Positions 1 through 9,096 of a DNA stretch of 64,000 nucleotides are shown here, piece by piece. Source of the stretch: Duganella sp. BuS-21 (GTDB lineage Bacteria; Pseudomonadota; Gammaproteobacteria; Burkholderiales; Burkholderiaceae_D); assembly GCA_041874725.1 (NCBI GenBank), contig CP097466.1:2356001-2420000 (forward strand), written 5' to 3'. The number at the start of each line of letters is the position of its first letter. The stretch's first letter is position 1. A program made the position numbers and the translations under genes. Under the pieces are notes generated by a model. That model did no database searches. It was not told the DNA's origin and worked only from the letters and a program-made list of their open reading frames with translations.

Positions 1-489
1 GGAGATGAAGTTGACCGCACCGGCCGTGGTGTTCTTGCCGAACAAGGTGCCTTGCGGACCGCGCAGCACTTCGACCCGTTCGATATCGAAGATTTGCGCG
101 CCGCCCAGGTATTGGGCGCCGATATAGACTTCGTCAAAAAACGCGCCGGTCGGCGAGATGGCGTTCAGGTTGAATTCGGAAGTGGAGATGCCGCGCAGCG
201 AGAACTTCGGCTGCGATTCGTCGCCCAGGGTAGACACGCGCAGGTTGGGCACCAGGCGGGCCACTTCGGTGCCGGTGTCGATCTTGGCGTTGGTGAGCGA
301 TTGGGCGTTCATCACGCTCACCGATACCGGCACGTCCTGCAGGCGCTGCTCGCGTTTTTGCGCGGTGACGACCACGGTGTTGACGTCGGCCGCTTCCGCC
401 GGCGCGGCGTCCGGTGCCGCCTGCTGCGCGTGTGCCGACATCGCCAGGCCCAGTGCGGCAACGGTACACATTTCTTTTGTGCTGATCAT
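1..489 (-). CDS. TonB-dependent receptor, N-terminal part (cut by window edge)
   Basis: Reverse strand; the open frame runs off the left edge, so only the first 163 codons are seen. The ATG follows AAGGAG at good spacing. The protein starts with a signal peptide ending near AHAQ, then a TonB-box-like stretch (NTVVVTAQKRE) and a plug domain with QDVPVSVSV, LRGISTSEFN and GTLFGKNTTAGAVNF. This is typical of outer-membrane receptors that take up large or hydrophobic substrates with TonB energy. It lies 32 bp downstream of the acyl-CoA ligase on the same strand, so they are probably co-transcribed. The substrate is unknown; the ligase suggests a fatty-acid-like or other carboxylic compound (inference). 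Confidence 0.93.
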   Translation of the reverse strand, partial: MISTKEMCTVAALGLAMSAHAQQAAPDAAPAEAADVNTVVVTAQKREQRLQDVPVSVSVMNAQSLTNAKIDTGTEVARLVPNLRVSTLGDESQPKFSLRGISTSEFNLNAISPTGAFFDEVYIGAQYLGGAQIFDIERVEVLRGPQGTLFGKNTTAGAVNFIS

Positions 490-521
490 GTTTGTCTCCT
501 TCTTTGTTGTGGTTGTAATTT

Positions 522-2168
522 TTATGTTTTCAGATGCTGGCGAAACTGTTCACGTACACGGTGCTTCAGAATTTTTCCAGTGGGGCCGAGCGGCAGGCTG
601 TCAACGAACACCACATCGTCCGGTATCCACCACTTGGCCACCTTGCCGTCGTAGAGGGCGAGCAGTTCGGCGGGATCGATGTCCGTGCCGGGCTTGCGCA
701 CCACCACCAGTAAAGGACGCTCGTCCCACTTGTCGTGCGCCACGCCGACGCAGGCCGCCAATTGCACCTGCGGGTGCGCCATGGCGATGTTTTCCAGATC
801 GATGGAGCCGATCCATTCGCCGCCGGATTTGATCAAGTCCTTGCTGCGGTCGGTGATTTGCACGTAGCCGTCGCTGCTGATGTGGGCCACGTCGCCGGTG
901 GGGAACCAGCCGTCCTTGACGGCGCTGCCGGGTGGATGGCCGTAGTAGGAATCCACCACCCATTGGCCGCGCACTTGCAGGTGGCCGCAGGTGGCGCCAT
1001 CCCATGCCAGTTCGTTGCCGTCGTCGTCGGCGATGCGGGCGTCCAGGCCGTAGAGCACGTGACCTTGCTTTTGCAGCAGTGCGCGCAGTTCTTCCGGCGG
1101 CAAGGCCGCGTGCTGCGCTTGCGGCGTGCAGACGGTGGCCAGCGGTGACAGTTCCGTCATGCCGAAGGCGTGGATGACCTGCATGCCGTAGTCTTCGCGC
1201 AGGCTGTCCATCAGCGTCGGCGGACAGGCCGAGCCGCCGATGACCACGCGCTTAAACGTGGTAAATCGTTTGCCTTGTTCTCGCACGTGGTTCAACAGGC
1301 CAAGCCAGATGGTGGGCACGCCGGCGGAGAAAGTCACCGCTTCCTGTTCGCACATGGCGTGGAGCGCGGGTCCGCTAAGCGCCGGTCCCGGCAACACCAG
1401 CTTTGCGCCGACCAGTGCAGCGGAGTAGGGCAGGCCCCACGCATTGACGTGGAACATGGGCACCACCGGCAGGATGCAGTCGGCGGCGGACAGGTTGAAG
1501 GCGTCCGGTGCCACCTGCGCGTAGGCGTGCAGCACGGTGGAGCGGTGCGAGTACAGCACGCCCTTGGGATTGCCGGTGGTGCCGGAGGTGTAGCAAAGGC
1601 CTGATGCGGCGTCTTCATCGAAGACGGGCCAGCTCCAGTGGTCGGCGTCCGGCGCCAGCAGCGCTTCGTAGCTGAGTAAATTTGGCATGCCTTCAACGCC
1701 TTGCAGCGCGGCCTCGTCGCCCAGCAGCACATAGCCTTTGATGGCGGGACAGTGCGCAAGCAGCTCGCGCACTTGCGGCGCGAAGGAGCGTTCGAAGAAC
1801 AGGTAGTGACTGCCGGCGTCATTGAGGATGTAGGCCAACTGCTCCGCATGCAGGCGCGGATTGAGCGTGTGGATCACCGCGCCCATGCCGGAGATGCCGT
1901 AGTACAGCTCGAGGTGGCGATAGCCGTTCCAGGCCAACGTGGAGATGCGGTCGCCCATGCGCACATTGAGCCGCTCCAACGCGCGCGCCAGGCCTTGCGA
2001 GCGTTGATGGCAGTCGTGCCAGGTGTAGCGATGCACGTTGCCGTCGTCGCCATGCGACACAATTTCGCGGTCGCCGAAATAGCGGTCGGCGTGGCGCAGC
2101 AGGGAGGAGATCAGCAAGGGCCGGCGCATCATCTGGCCGGGAAGGGGGCTGCGGCTTAATTCGGGCAT
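522..2168 (-). CDS. AMP-forming fatty-acyl-CoA ligase
   Basis: About 548 residues, the usual length for medium/long-chain acyl-CoA synthetases of the ANL superfamily. It activates a carboxylic acid with ATP and joins it to CoA. Core motifs are visible: the P-loop [18 protein letters not shown] near residue 190, GMTELSP (A5), DGWFPTGD and [13 protein letters not shown] (A8), and the C-terminal catalytic lysine in GPTGKILK. I chose the ATG at 2168 because GGAGAC lies just upstream; a GTG six codons earlier lacks this. The gene is divergent from an AraC regulator and followed by a TonB receptor, which suggests an inducible uptake-and-activation unit. The exact acid cannot be told from the sequence. 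Confidence 0.93.
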   Translation of the reverse strand: MPELSRSPLPGQMMRRPLLISSLLRHADRYFGDREIVSHGDDGNVHRYTWHDCHQRSQGLARALERLNVRMGDRISTLAWNGYRHLELYYGISGMGAVIHTLNPRLHAEQLAYILNDAGSHYLFFERSFAPQVRELLAHCPAIKGYVLLGDEAALQGVEGMPNLLSYEALLAPDADHWSWPVFDEDAASGLCYTSGTTGNPKGVLYSHRSTVLHAYAQVAPDAFNLSAADCILPVVPMFHVNAWGLPYSAALVGAKLVLPGPALSGPALHAMCEQEAVTFSAGVPTIWLGLLNHVREQGKRFTTFKRVVIGGSACPPTLMDSLREDYGMQVIHAFGMTELSPLATVCTPQAQHAALPPEELRALLQKQGHVLYGLDARIADDDGNELAWDGATCGHLQVRGQWVVDSYYGHPPGSAVKDGWFPTGDVAHISSDGYVQITDRSKDLIKSGGEWIGSIDLENIAMAHPQVQLAACVGVAHDKWDERPLLVVVRKPGTDIDPAELLALYDGKVAKWWIPDDVVFVDSLPLGPTGKILKHRVREQFRQHLKT

Positions 2169-2353
2169 GCGTGTCTCCAGGCACACGCGCAGTGATCGGA
2201 AGGTCTAATTCTTCCTCACTGCGGTGCGCGTTTTCGTTTAGTATTTATTTAGGGTCGAACTTGTTAGGTGTGACTGTAAAGACGGCGCCAAGAACCGTCT
2301 TGCTTCTGAAAGCCAAGTTTTTGACCGATAAAGACAATCTGGAGACGAAGTGT

Positions 2354-3361
2354 ATGGAACAAGCCACCACGGCCGGATCGTGGCTGATTGGTATCTGGGA
2401 GATGCTGCAGACGATAGGCCTTGATCCACAGCCGATCTTTGCACGCGCCGGCATCGCGGAGGAGAGCTTCCGCAATCCGCATCAGCGCATCGCCAGCGAC
2501 AAGCTCAGTATGTTGTGGAATGTGATCACCGAGGTGTCCGGCGACGAATCAGTGTCGCTGGCCGCAGCGGAACAACCACGTCCGGCCACGCTGGATCTGC
2601 TGATGTACACGATGATCACCGCGCCCACCATGGAGGCGGCGCTGCAACGCTTCATCCGCTACATCCGCATCATCAGCGATGCGGCGGTGTTCTCGCTGGA
2701 GCCCGGTGCGGAGGGCGCGCAATGGCTGCGCCTGACCATCAACGGCGGCCAGCTGGCGGTGCCGCGTCAGCGCTGCGAGTTTGTGCTCATCACCATTCTC
2801 AATATCTGCCGCTGGATCGCGAGCAAGCAAATCAATCCGCTGGCGATCGAACTGGCGCATGTGGAGCCCGGCAGCACGCAGATGCATGCGCGGGTGTTTG
2901 GCGGGCCGGTGCGGTTTTGCGCGGCCCACAATGGCTTCCTGTTGTCCGCCGCTGACCTGCATGCGGCGCTGCCGGCGTCGAACGCCGCCTTGTCGGCGCT
3001 GCACGAGCGGTTTGCGGTGGAGTTCCTGGATAAAATGGACCTACAGCGCTTTGCGCCGCGCGTGCGCGAAGTGATCGTCCGCTGCCTGCCGGATGGTTCG
3101 CCGCCGCGCAGCGTGGCGGCAGCGGCGCTGTGCATCAGCGAGCGCACCTTGCAGCGCCGGCTGGAAGATGAAGGGACTTCCTACAACGATCTGCTCGATG
3201 AAACCCGGCGTGACTTGGCGCGTGAATATCTGGCCAAAGAGCAGATGGCGCTGGGCCAGGTTGCGTTCCTGGTCGGCTTTTCCGACCAGAGCACGTTCTG
3301 CCGGGCCTGCCAGCGATGGTTCGGCACCTCGCCGAAGGAATTCCGTAAAAGTCATCAGTAG
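2354..3361 (+). CDS. AraC-family transcriptional regulator
   Basis: 335 residues from the ATG at 2354, preceded by GGAGACGAAG. The N-terminal two thirds resembles the arabinose-binding-like ligand domain (PF12625) of the OruR-type AraC branch. The C-terminus has the paired helix-turn-helix: AAAALCISERTLQRRLEDEG, then VAFLVGFSDQSTFCRACQRW and GTSPKEFR. It is divergent from the acyl-CoA ligase across a 185-bp gap that must hold both promoters, so control of the ligase/receptor pair is the natural inference. The open frame extends upstream to 2171, but that part would run through the promoter region and is not convincing protein. Confidence 0.92.
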   Translation: MEQATTAGSWLIGIWEMLQTIGLDPQPIFARAGIAEESFRNPHQRIASDKLSMLWNVITEVSGDESVSLAAAEQPRPATLDLLMYTMITAPTMEAALQRFIRYIRIISDAAVFSLEPGAEGAQWLRLTINGGQLAVPRQRCEFVLITILNICRWIASKQINPLAIELAHVEPGSTQMHARVFGGPVRFCAAHNGFLLSAADLHAALPASNAALSALHERFAVEFLDKMDLQRFAPRVREVIVRCLPDGSPPRSVAAAALCISERTLQRRLEDEGTSYNDLLDETRRDLAREYLAKEQMALGQVAFLVGFSDQSTFCRACQRWFGTSPKEFRKSHQ

Positions 3362-3365
3362 CGAC

Positions 3366-4394
3366 TTACATTAACACCGGCATGATCAAGTTTGTCAGCA
3401 ATTTTTCGCTCAGAGGGTGGGCGTCGCGGATCTGGAAGTTCGTCGTTGTGATGACGACCACCGCGTCCAATTCCGGCAGCACGAATACTTTGTTGCCCCC
3501 CGAGCCCGACATTCCATAGCTCTTCACAGTGCGGCCATTGACGTTGAAATTTTGCAGCCACCAGAGATAGCCATAGTCCATGCCCTCGCGCGCATTCGCC
3601 TGCGGCTGAACCGATCGCTTGACCCATTCGGCGGGGATCACTTGCTTGCCAGCCCAGCGCCCCTGGTTAAGATATAACTGCCCCAGCTTCAATAAGTCTG
3701 TGCTGCGCAGTTGCAGCCCGCCACCGGTCATCGCTGTGCCTTTGGGCTGAAACTGCCATTTCACTTTCTCGATACCGATCGGCTCGAACAAATTGGCTGC
3801 GGCGAAGTGTTGAACGCTTTGGCCGCTCACCTTTTCAAGCAGGGGGCCGAGCAGGGTGACGCCCGCCGTGCAGTAACTCCAGGCGCGGCCATACGGCGAC
3901 TGCTCCGGCCGCGGCTGCCATTCCGGAAAGCCGCGGACGGGAAGGTCGGCGGCGAAGCGGCTCCAATCTTCGATCAAATACATGCGTTCCTCGTTGCCGC
4001 GCGAGTGCTGGTTGTCGTCGTCGCATTCAAGCAGTGAGCTCATGGTCAATAAATCCTCCACCGTGATTTTGTCCTTACGGGGATCGGCGGCGGCCAGTGG
4101 GTACAATTCCGGGAAATTGGGAAGGACCGGGGTGTCGGCACGTAACAGCTTTTGGTCGATCGCCAGGCCGACCAGCATCCCGGTTATCGTCTTGCCCACC
4201 GAACGTGTATTGCGCAGGCCTTCGGCCCCTTCGACGTCGAAGTAGTGTTCATAGATCAGTTTGCCATGGTGCGCCACCACCACACTGGTAATTTGCTTGA
4301 ATTCGCCGGCTTTGACGGCGCGGGTTAGCGCATCAAGTTCACCTGCGTGAACCGTAGCGCTGAAGGCCAAAAACACGGGGATGTATCGCAACAT
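3366..4394 (-). CDS. Beta-lactamase-fold serine hydrolase, exported
   Basis: 342 residues with a signal peptide of about 17 residues (ending VHA-GEL). It has the SxxK nucleophile motif as SVGK at residues 65-68, a YCT tripeptide near 174 in place of YxN, and GMSGSGGN near the C-terminus in the place of the KTG/HxG box. This fits the class-C-like serine hydrolase/esterase family (PF00144), not a proven beta-lactamase. GGAG sits 7 bases before the ATG. It is convergent with the AraC gene, four bases away. Substrate unknown. Confidence 0.88.
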   Translation of the reverse strand: MLRYIPVFLAFSATVHAGELDALTRAVKAGEFKQITSVVVAHHGKLIYEHYFDVEGAEGLRNTRSVGKTITGMLVGLAIDQKLLRADTPVLPNFPELYPLAAADPRKDKITVEDLLTMSSLLECDDDNQHSRGNEERMYLIEDWSRFAADLPVRGFPEWQPRPEQSPYGRAWSYCTAGVTLLGPLLEKVSGQSVQHFAAANLFEPIGIEKVKWQFQPKGTAMTGGGLQLRSTDLLKLGQLYLNQGRWAGKQVIPAEWVKRSVQPQANAREGMDYGYLWWLQNFNVNGRTVKSYGMSGSGGNKVFVLPELDAVVVITTTNFQIRDAHPLSEKLLTNLIMPVLM

Positions 4395-4534
4395 TGCTTA
4401 CTCCAGGTAAAAGGGAAGTTTGGCCCGGCAAATCAGGCGCAGTGGTTTGAAACATCCGATGACGATAGCGATCATGCGCCGTGTAGGCGATGACTATCCG
4501 ACGAACAGCGGCTGAGGATGGATGAATCGCTGAT

Positions 4535-5125
4535 TTAGCGGGGCCAAGTTGGCATAAAGACGCCGGCCCTAGCGTGAAAACGGTGCGCGAGAAGTTGGCG
4601 GAAGGCTGAACATCGCTTTTCCTCGCCCGGCTTGTGGAAGCGGCGCATCAGCGGGTGGTGGTCGGCGTTGATGGTCAATTGCGTAAACGAGTATTCCGGG
4701 CCTGCTGCGCCTTCCCATTCCCGCCACAGCCCGCCCACCGCAAACATCGACTGATCGGCCATGCCTATGCCCCAGCGCACCGGCTTGCCCGATTCGTAGT
4801 TCGGTTCATAGAAGGCCGTCATCGGCACCAGGCACAACTGCGTTCGCTTCCAGGCGCCTGAGAAGGAGCGCAACTGGCCGACCGTCCCGGCGCGCGCATT
4901 CATCGTGTCGAACGGCCGCACGCCCGGCGCGATCCGGTTGCGCGGCACCATGCCATAACTGGCCAATACGCCTTCGCGCCCGCCATTGACGTTGCGCCGC
5001 ACGATCGGTGCGTTGTAGTCTTTCCAGGACTCGGTTTTCCAGAAGCCCGTGTCGTGCAGGTTGATGATGACGCCCATCACGGCATCGAGCATTTCAGGAT
5101 CGGGCGGGCGGAAATTGACACACAT
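4535..5125 (-). CDS. SRAP (HMCES/YedK-type) protein with an abnormal C-terminus
   Basis: 196 residues. SRAP proteins bind abasic sites in single-stranded DNA and form a stable crosslink through Cys2. Seen here: catalytic MCVNFRP (Cys2), the core Asn in FDTMNARA, the Glu in FYEPNYESGKPVRW, and the conserved His in HHPLMRRFHKPGEEKR. After EEKR, where relatives continue with a hydrophobic strand and about 35 more residues, this frame reads an unrelated short tail (CSAFRQLL...). The two other frames do not restore a convincing family ending either. The 3' end is therefore probably frameshifted or replaced; the active-site residues are intact, but folding is uncertain. Confidence 0.85.
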   Translation of the reverse strand: MCVNFRPPDPEMLDAVMGVIINLHDTGFWKTESWKDYNAPIVRRNVNGGREGVLASYGMVPRNRIAPGVRPFDTMNARAGTVGQLRSFSGAWKRTQLCLVPMTAFYEPNYESGKPVRWGIGMADQSMFAVGGLWREWEGAAGPEYSFTQLTINADHHPLMRRFHKPGEEKRCSAFRQLLAHRFHARAGVFMPTWPR

Positions 5126-5233
5126 GGCTGGTCCGGGGGGCAGATTGATGCTGAATCATAGCAGCGCCATACCACGTGCGCCGAATTGCATCACCTCCCG
5201 TCCCGGATGCTGAGGTGAGCCGCCCGCGCCTAC

Positions 5234-5692
5234 TTACTTCTTGCTGACCTGCCGCGCAGTGTCATGGTACTGCCATAGCACATTGACGATCTTCCATTCA
5301 CTGCGTTGGTTCTTATACAGGTGCATATAGTCGATCCACTCGTCGGCGCTCAGCTTGACGGTGGCCACGCGCTGGTCGACGTCCAGGATCTTGATGTCCA
5401 CCCGTGGCTTGGCGGGGAATTTGCTGCCGTCCTTGTTATAGTTCTTGGCGACCTTGACCATGGCGTCGTAGTCGGTGTTCATCACGAATTCCGAACCATC
5501 TGCCGCCTGCCAGTAGGTGCGCTTGGCTAGCTTGGGGTCCAGCCCGCGTTCCATGCGCGCCGGGTCGGCCTGGTGCTGCGATTCGATGTAGTCGCGCACC
5601 GCAGCTTCGATCAGCTGACTATCACTGACATCGGCGGCCTGCGCCAGCAGCGGTACGGCCGCAAACAGAAGTACCAGAAAGCAGCTTTTCAT
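5234..5692 (-). CDS. Exported NTF2-like / putative lumazine-binding-type protein
   Basis: 152 residues with a signal peptide (MKSCFLVLLFAAVPLLAQA). The mature part looks like the NTF2-like 'putative lumazine-binding' family (PF12893): an N-terminal helix with AAVRDYIESQHQADPARMERGL, a central LAKRTYWQ segment, and C-terminal strands with DEWIDYMHLYKNQRSEWKIVNVLW. Members are small cone-shaped alpha+beta folds, often exported, with no agreed function. AAGGTG precedes the ATG. It stands alone between the SRAP gene and two small membrane-protein genes. Confidence 0.75.
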   Translation of the reverse strand: MKSCFLVLLFAAVPLLAQAADVSDSQLIEAAVRDYIESQHQADPARMERGLDPKLAKRTYWQAADGSEFVMNTDYDAMVKVAKNYNKDGSKFPAKPRVDIKILDVDQRVATVKLSADEWIDYMHLYKNQRSEWKIVNVLWQYHDTARQVSKK

Positions 5693-5784
5693 GAATCACC
5701 TTGTGCAGTAAGTAAGAGGCTCATGAAAACATAAAACCCCACCTCATGCAATCTGTACGACGCCAGATTGCTTCAGGCTTGCGG

Positions 5785-6000
5785 CTAGCTTAACGCACAG
5801 GTGGCGAAGAAAACTACGATTGCGAAGGCAATAAATGCCAGCGCCCCACGGACGAAAAATCGGCCTATCGCGGCGATGGCGATGACAGCTTTATTGGCAG
5901 ACTTTTCTCTTGGTTCTCTCCACTGCTGGACGGCGAAGACCGCAGAGGAAAAGATAAAAATAAGGAACGTCAGTCCCAGCGCCACGACGATTGTTCTCAT
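5785..6000 (-). CDS. Small two-helix membrane protein, unknown
   Basis: 71 residues with two hydrophobic segments (about 4-24 and 50-70) around a charged loop (QQWREPREKSANK). The ATG abuts the stop codon of the upstream gene with no gap, so the two are translationally coupled. I do not recognise a family. It may work with the upstream coiled-coil membrane protein. Confidence 0.6.
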   Translation of the reverse strand: MRTIVVALGLTFLIFIFSSAVFAVQQWREPREKSANKAVIAIAAIGRFFVRGALAFIAFAIVVFFATCALS

Positions 6001-6372
6001 TTATTTCAGCACCAGAACAAGACTTCCGACCGCGATGGAAAGCGATGTCCCTGCGATGATCAGCGACCACATAAGCTGCGTCCGAATCCTGGCGATATTC
6101 GAGACCAGGCTGGCGTTTTGATCCGCCAGCGTTGTGATCAGCTCGGACGCGGACAACATCTGCGAATTCAACGAGGCGATCGATTCCTCGTGCTGCTTGA
6201 TGGCCGTGGCCACGGCGTCGGCGCCCGCATCCAGAACCTGCGGCGGCTTGCCTGCCGACCTATTCGACACCGCCTGCCACAAGCTGCGCGCGCCGCCCGC
6301 CACCTTGGGCGCCGCGCTGATGACGTCCTGCCAAGGAACGGTTTGTAACATTGCGAGCCAGCCGATTGCCAT
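6001..6372 (-). CDS. Coiled-coil protein with C-terminal membrane anchor, unknown
   Basis: 123 residues. The middle is helical and probably coiled-coil (DAVATAIKQHEESIASLN onward), followed by one C-terminal transmembrane segment (about 99-121). An AAGGTAA ribosome site lies 8 bases before the ATG. It is the first gene of a two-gene unit with the small membrane protein. The layout (soluble head, helical stalk, tail anchor) is all that can be said; no family is recognised. Confidence 0.62.
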   Translation of the reverse strand: MAIGWLAMLQTVPWQDVISAAPKVAGGARSLWQAVSNRSAGKPPQVLDAGADAVATAIKQHEESIASLNSQMLSASELITTLADQNASLVSNIARIRTQLMWSLIIAGTSLSIAVGSLVLVLK

Positions 6373-6562
6373 CGTAGATTACCTTTATTGATTTTGGGAA
6401 ATATTATTGTAGAGGCAAGTGGGGTGGAAGTAAACGCAAGGAGAGATTCCCATGCCTGTCGCATTGCAAGGCGCTCGAAGAAATGTTGTCACGCAACATC
6501 AATCGTGCTGGGCTTAACTGTTGTCTTGAGTATAATTTGAGTAGTCACACAAAGGGGATCGC

Positions 6563-8485
6563 ATGAGACGCACGGTCATCGCTTTGGGTTCCCTCGGATT
6601 GTTCATCGCTCTCGGGAACGCAGCGCAAGCACGTCCGGATACGAAGGAATTGGCCGACCTGTCGCTCGAACAATTGAGCGACGTTGTGGTGACGTCCGTG
6701 TCCCGCCAGGAGGAGCGCCTCAGCGATGCGGCCGCTTCGGCATTTGTGATCACCGGCACCGATATCCTCCGCAGCGGCGTGCGTTCGATTCCCGAGGCGC
6801 TGCGCCTGGCGCCCAATCTGCAGGTGGCAAAACTCGATGCGCGTAACTATGCGATCACCGCGCGCGGCTTCAACAGCCCGTTCGAAAACAAGCTGCTGGT
6901 GCTGATCGATGGCCGCAGCATCTATAGCCCGCTGTTCTCCGGCGTGTATTGGGACGCGCAGGATGTGGCGATGGAGGACATCGAACGCATCGAGGTGATC
7001 AGCGGTCCCGGGGCCACCATCTGGGGCGCCAACGCCGTCAACGGCGTGATCAATGTGATTACCAAGCACGCGCGCGACACCCAGGGCGGGCTGGCCTCGG
7101 TGGCGGCCGGCGAGCCGGCGCGCGATGGCATGGCGCGCTACGGCGGCAGCTTCGGCGAGAACGGCCATTACCGGGTGTATGGCAAACACGCGCAGGCGGA
7201 CGAAACCGTCAACGAGCGCGGCGTCGGCACCGTCACCGAGTGGCGCCGCAACCAGGCCGGCTTCCGCGTGGACTGGTTGCGCGGCGGCCTCGCCCTCAGC
7301 GCCTCCGGCGACGCCTACCAGGGCGTGCTGGCGCAGCTGGGCACGCCCGACGTCCTGATCTCCGGCGCGAACGTCCTCAGCCGCATGGAGCGCAGCCTGG
7401 ATGACGGCGGCAGCCTGCGGCTCGATGTGGTGCTCGATCACACCGAGCGCAAGCAGCCGCTGGCGTTCGACCAGACCCTCGATATCCTCGATGTCCAGTT
7501 GCAGCATGGCATGCGGCTCAGCGCGCAGCAGCAGCTGATCTGGGGCGCCGGCTACCGCTACGCCCGCGATCGCGTGGTCAACGGGCCGGCGTTCGGCTTC
7601 TTCCCGGCGCAAGTGAAACTACACTGGGGCAATGTGTTCATGCAGGACGAGATCGCGCTGTCGCCTGGCCTGAAGCTGACGGCCGGCCTGAAATTCGAGC
7701 ACGACAGCTATGTCGGCGGCGAGTACCTGCCCAGCCTGCGCCTGGCGTGGGAGGCCGGCCCGTCCACACTGGTGTGGGGCAGCCTGACCCGCAGCGTGCG
7801 CACGCCGTCGCGCATCGACCACGACCTGTATTCGCCGACGCAGCCGCGCATCGTCAACGGCAAGCCGGTCTACCTGCTGGGCGGCGGCCCGGACTTCGTG
7901 TCCGAGGTGGCGCGCACGGCCGAGCTGGGCTATCGCTTCCAGGCCTCGCCCGCGTGGTCGTATTCCGCCACCGTGTATTTCACCGACTTCGACCGCTTGC
8001 GCACGCTGGAGCCGCAGCCGAGCGGTGCGCCGGCCGCTGCGGTGTTCCGCAATTTCGGCAAGGGCACCCTGCGCGGGATCGAGATGTGGGCCACCTGGCA
8101 ACCGGCGTCGTACTGGCGCATGAACGGCGGCCTGGTGCTGCAGCACCTGCTCACCGGTATCGCGCCCGGCGGCATCAATGCGGCGGGCGAGAGCGGGCTG
8201 GAGACCAATGATCCGGCGCAGCACTGGCTGTTGCGCTCGTCGCTGGACCTGAGCGAACACCTGATGCTGGACCTGCACCTGCGCCATACGGGCGCCTTGC
8301 CGCGTCCCCATGTGCCGTCCTACACCGAGCTGGAGGCGCAGCTGCTGTGGCGTCCGCGCGCCGATATCGAGGTGGCCCTGATCGGCCAGAACCTGCTGCA
8401 CCGCCGCCATGTGGAGTTCGGCGGCGGGACGTCGCGCAGCGCGCTGGAGCGCGGCGTCCAGCTCAAACTGAGTAAACGGTTCTGA
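6563..8485 (+). CDS. TonB-dependent outer-membrane receptor
   Basis: 640 residues. The signal peptide ends at AQA near residue 23. The plug follows with LSLEQLSDVVVTSVSRQEERLSD, LRLAPNLQV, DGRSIYSPLFSGVYWD and the typical IERIEVISGPGATIWGANAVNGVINV. The rest is a beta-barrel ending in LKLSKRF, with the terminal aromatic used for outer-membrane assembly. GGGG lies 6 bases before the ATG. The next genes start 5 bases later (YfiR-like) and then overlap (hybrid kinase), so all three appear to be one operon. The barrel may act as a transporter or as the sensing partner of the kinase; the sequence does not say which. Confidence 0.93.
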   Translation: MRRTVIALGSLGLFIALGNAAQARPDTKELADLSLEQLSDVVVTSVSRQEERLSDAAASAFVITGTDILRSGVRSIPEALRLAPNLQVAKLDARNYAITARGFNSPFENKLLVLIDGRSIYSPLFSGVYWDAQDVAMEDIERIEVISGPGATIWGANAVNGVINVITKHARDTQGGLASVAAGEPARDGMARYGGSFGENGHYRVYGKHAQADETVNERGVGTVTEWRRNQAGFRVDWLRGGLALSASGDAYQGVLAQLGTPDVLISGANVLSRMERSLDDGGSLRLDVVLDHTERKQPLAFDQTLDILDVQLQHGMRLSAQQQLIWGAGYRYARDRVVNGPAFGFFPAQVKLHWGNVFMQDEIALSPGLKLTAGLKFEHDSYVGGEYLPSLRLAWEAGPSTLVWGSLTRSVRTPSRIDHDLYSPTQPRIVNGKPVYLLGGGPDFVSEVARTAELGYRFQASPAWSYSATVYFTDFDRLRTLEPQPSGAPAAAVFRNFGKGTLRGIEMWATWQPASYWRMNGGLVLQHLLTGIAPGGINAAGESGLETNDPAQHWLLRSSLDLSEHLMLDLHLRHTGALPRPHVPSYTELEAQLLWRPRADIEVALIGQNLLHRRHVEFGGGTSRSALERGVQLKLSKRF

Positions 8486-8490
8486 CTGCC

Positions 8491-9096
8491 ATGACGCCTA
8501 TCGGGAAGACACCGCGCCCAGCCGCGCGCCATCGCGTGTTGGCGCTGGCGCGCGCGGTGGCGCTGGCCTGCGGCCTGGCCGCCGTGGCGGCGCCGCTCAC
8601 GCAGGCGGCGGCAGCGTCCGAGGTGGCCAGCGTCGAGCGCAACGTGAAGGCCGCGTTCCTCTACAAATTCCTCAGCTATGTCGAGTACCCGGCGGGCCTG
8701 CTGGCGCCGGACGCGCCGTATGTGATCGGCGTGACCAACGCCGACGATGTCGCCGCCGAACTGGTGCGCATCACCGAGGGCCGCAACGTCAACAACCATC
8801 CGCTGCAGGTGCGCGTGCTGCGCAGTGGCGACAGCGTGGCCGGCCTGCACCTGTTGTTCATCGGCGCCAGCGAGAGCGCGCAGGCGACGTCGTGGCTGCG
8901 CTCGGCCCAGAAGGCCAGCGTGCTGAGCGTGACGGAAACGCCGGACGCCCTGCAGCTGGGCAGCGTGATCAACTTCCGCCTGGTCGACAACCGGGTGCGC
9001 TTCGAGGTGTCGGTCGACGCGGCCGAGAAGAGCAACGTCAAGCTCAGCTCGCGCCTGCTGTCGGTGGCCTACGCGGTGCAGAAAGGTGGTTCGTGA
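8491..9096 (+). CDS. YfiR/HmsC-like periplasmic protein
   Basis: 201 residues with an N-terminal export signal (about 1-41, ending QAAAA). The mature part has the YfiR family start VKAAFLYKFLSYVEYP, the middle LLFIGASES, and the end GSVINFRLVDNRVRFEVSVDAAEKSNVKLSSRLL (family PF13689). In Pseudomonas, YfiR holds down the membrane diguanylate cyclase YfiN from the periplasm. Here the next gene, overlapping its stop by one base, is a hybrid histidine kinase instead, so it most likely controls that kinase (inference). Confidence 0.88.
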   Translation: MTPIGKTPRPAARHRVLALARAVALACGLAAVAAPLTQAAAASEVASVERNVKAAFLYKFLSYVEYPAGLLAPDAPYVIGVTNADDVAAELVRITEGRNVNNHPLQVRVLRSGDSVAGLHLLFIGASESAQATSWLRSAQKASVLSVTETPDALQLGSVINFRLVDNRVRFEVSVDAAEKSNVKLSSRLLSVAYAVQKGGS

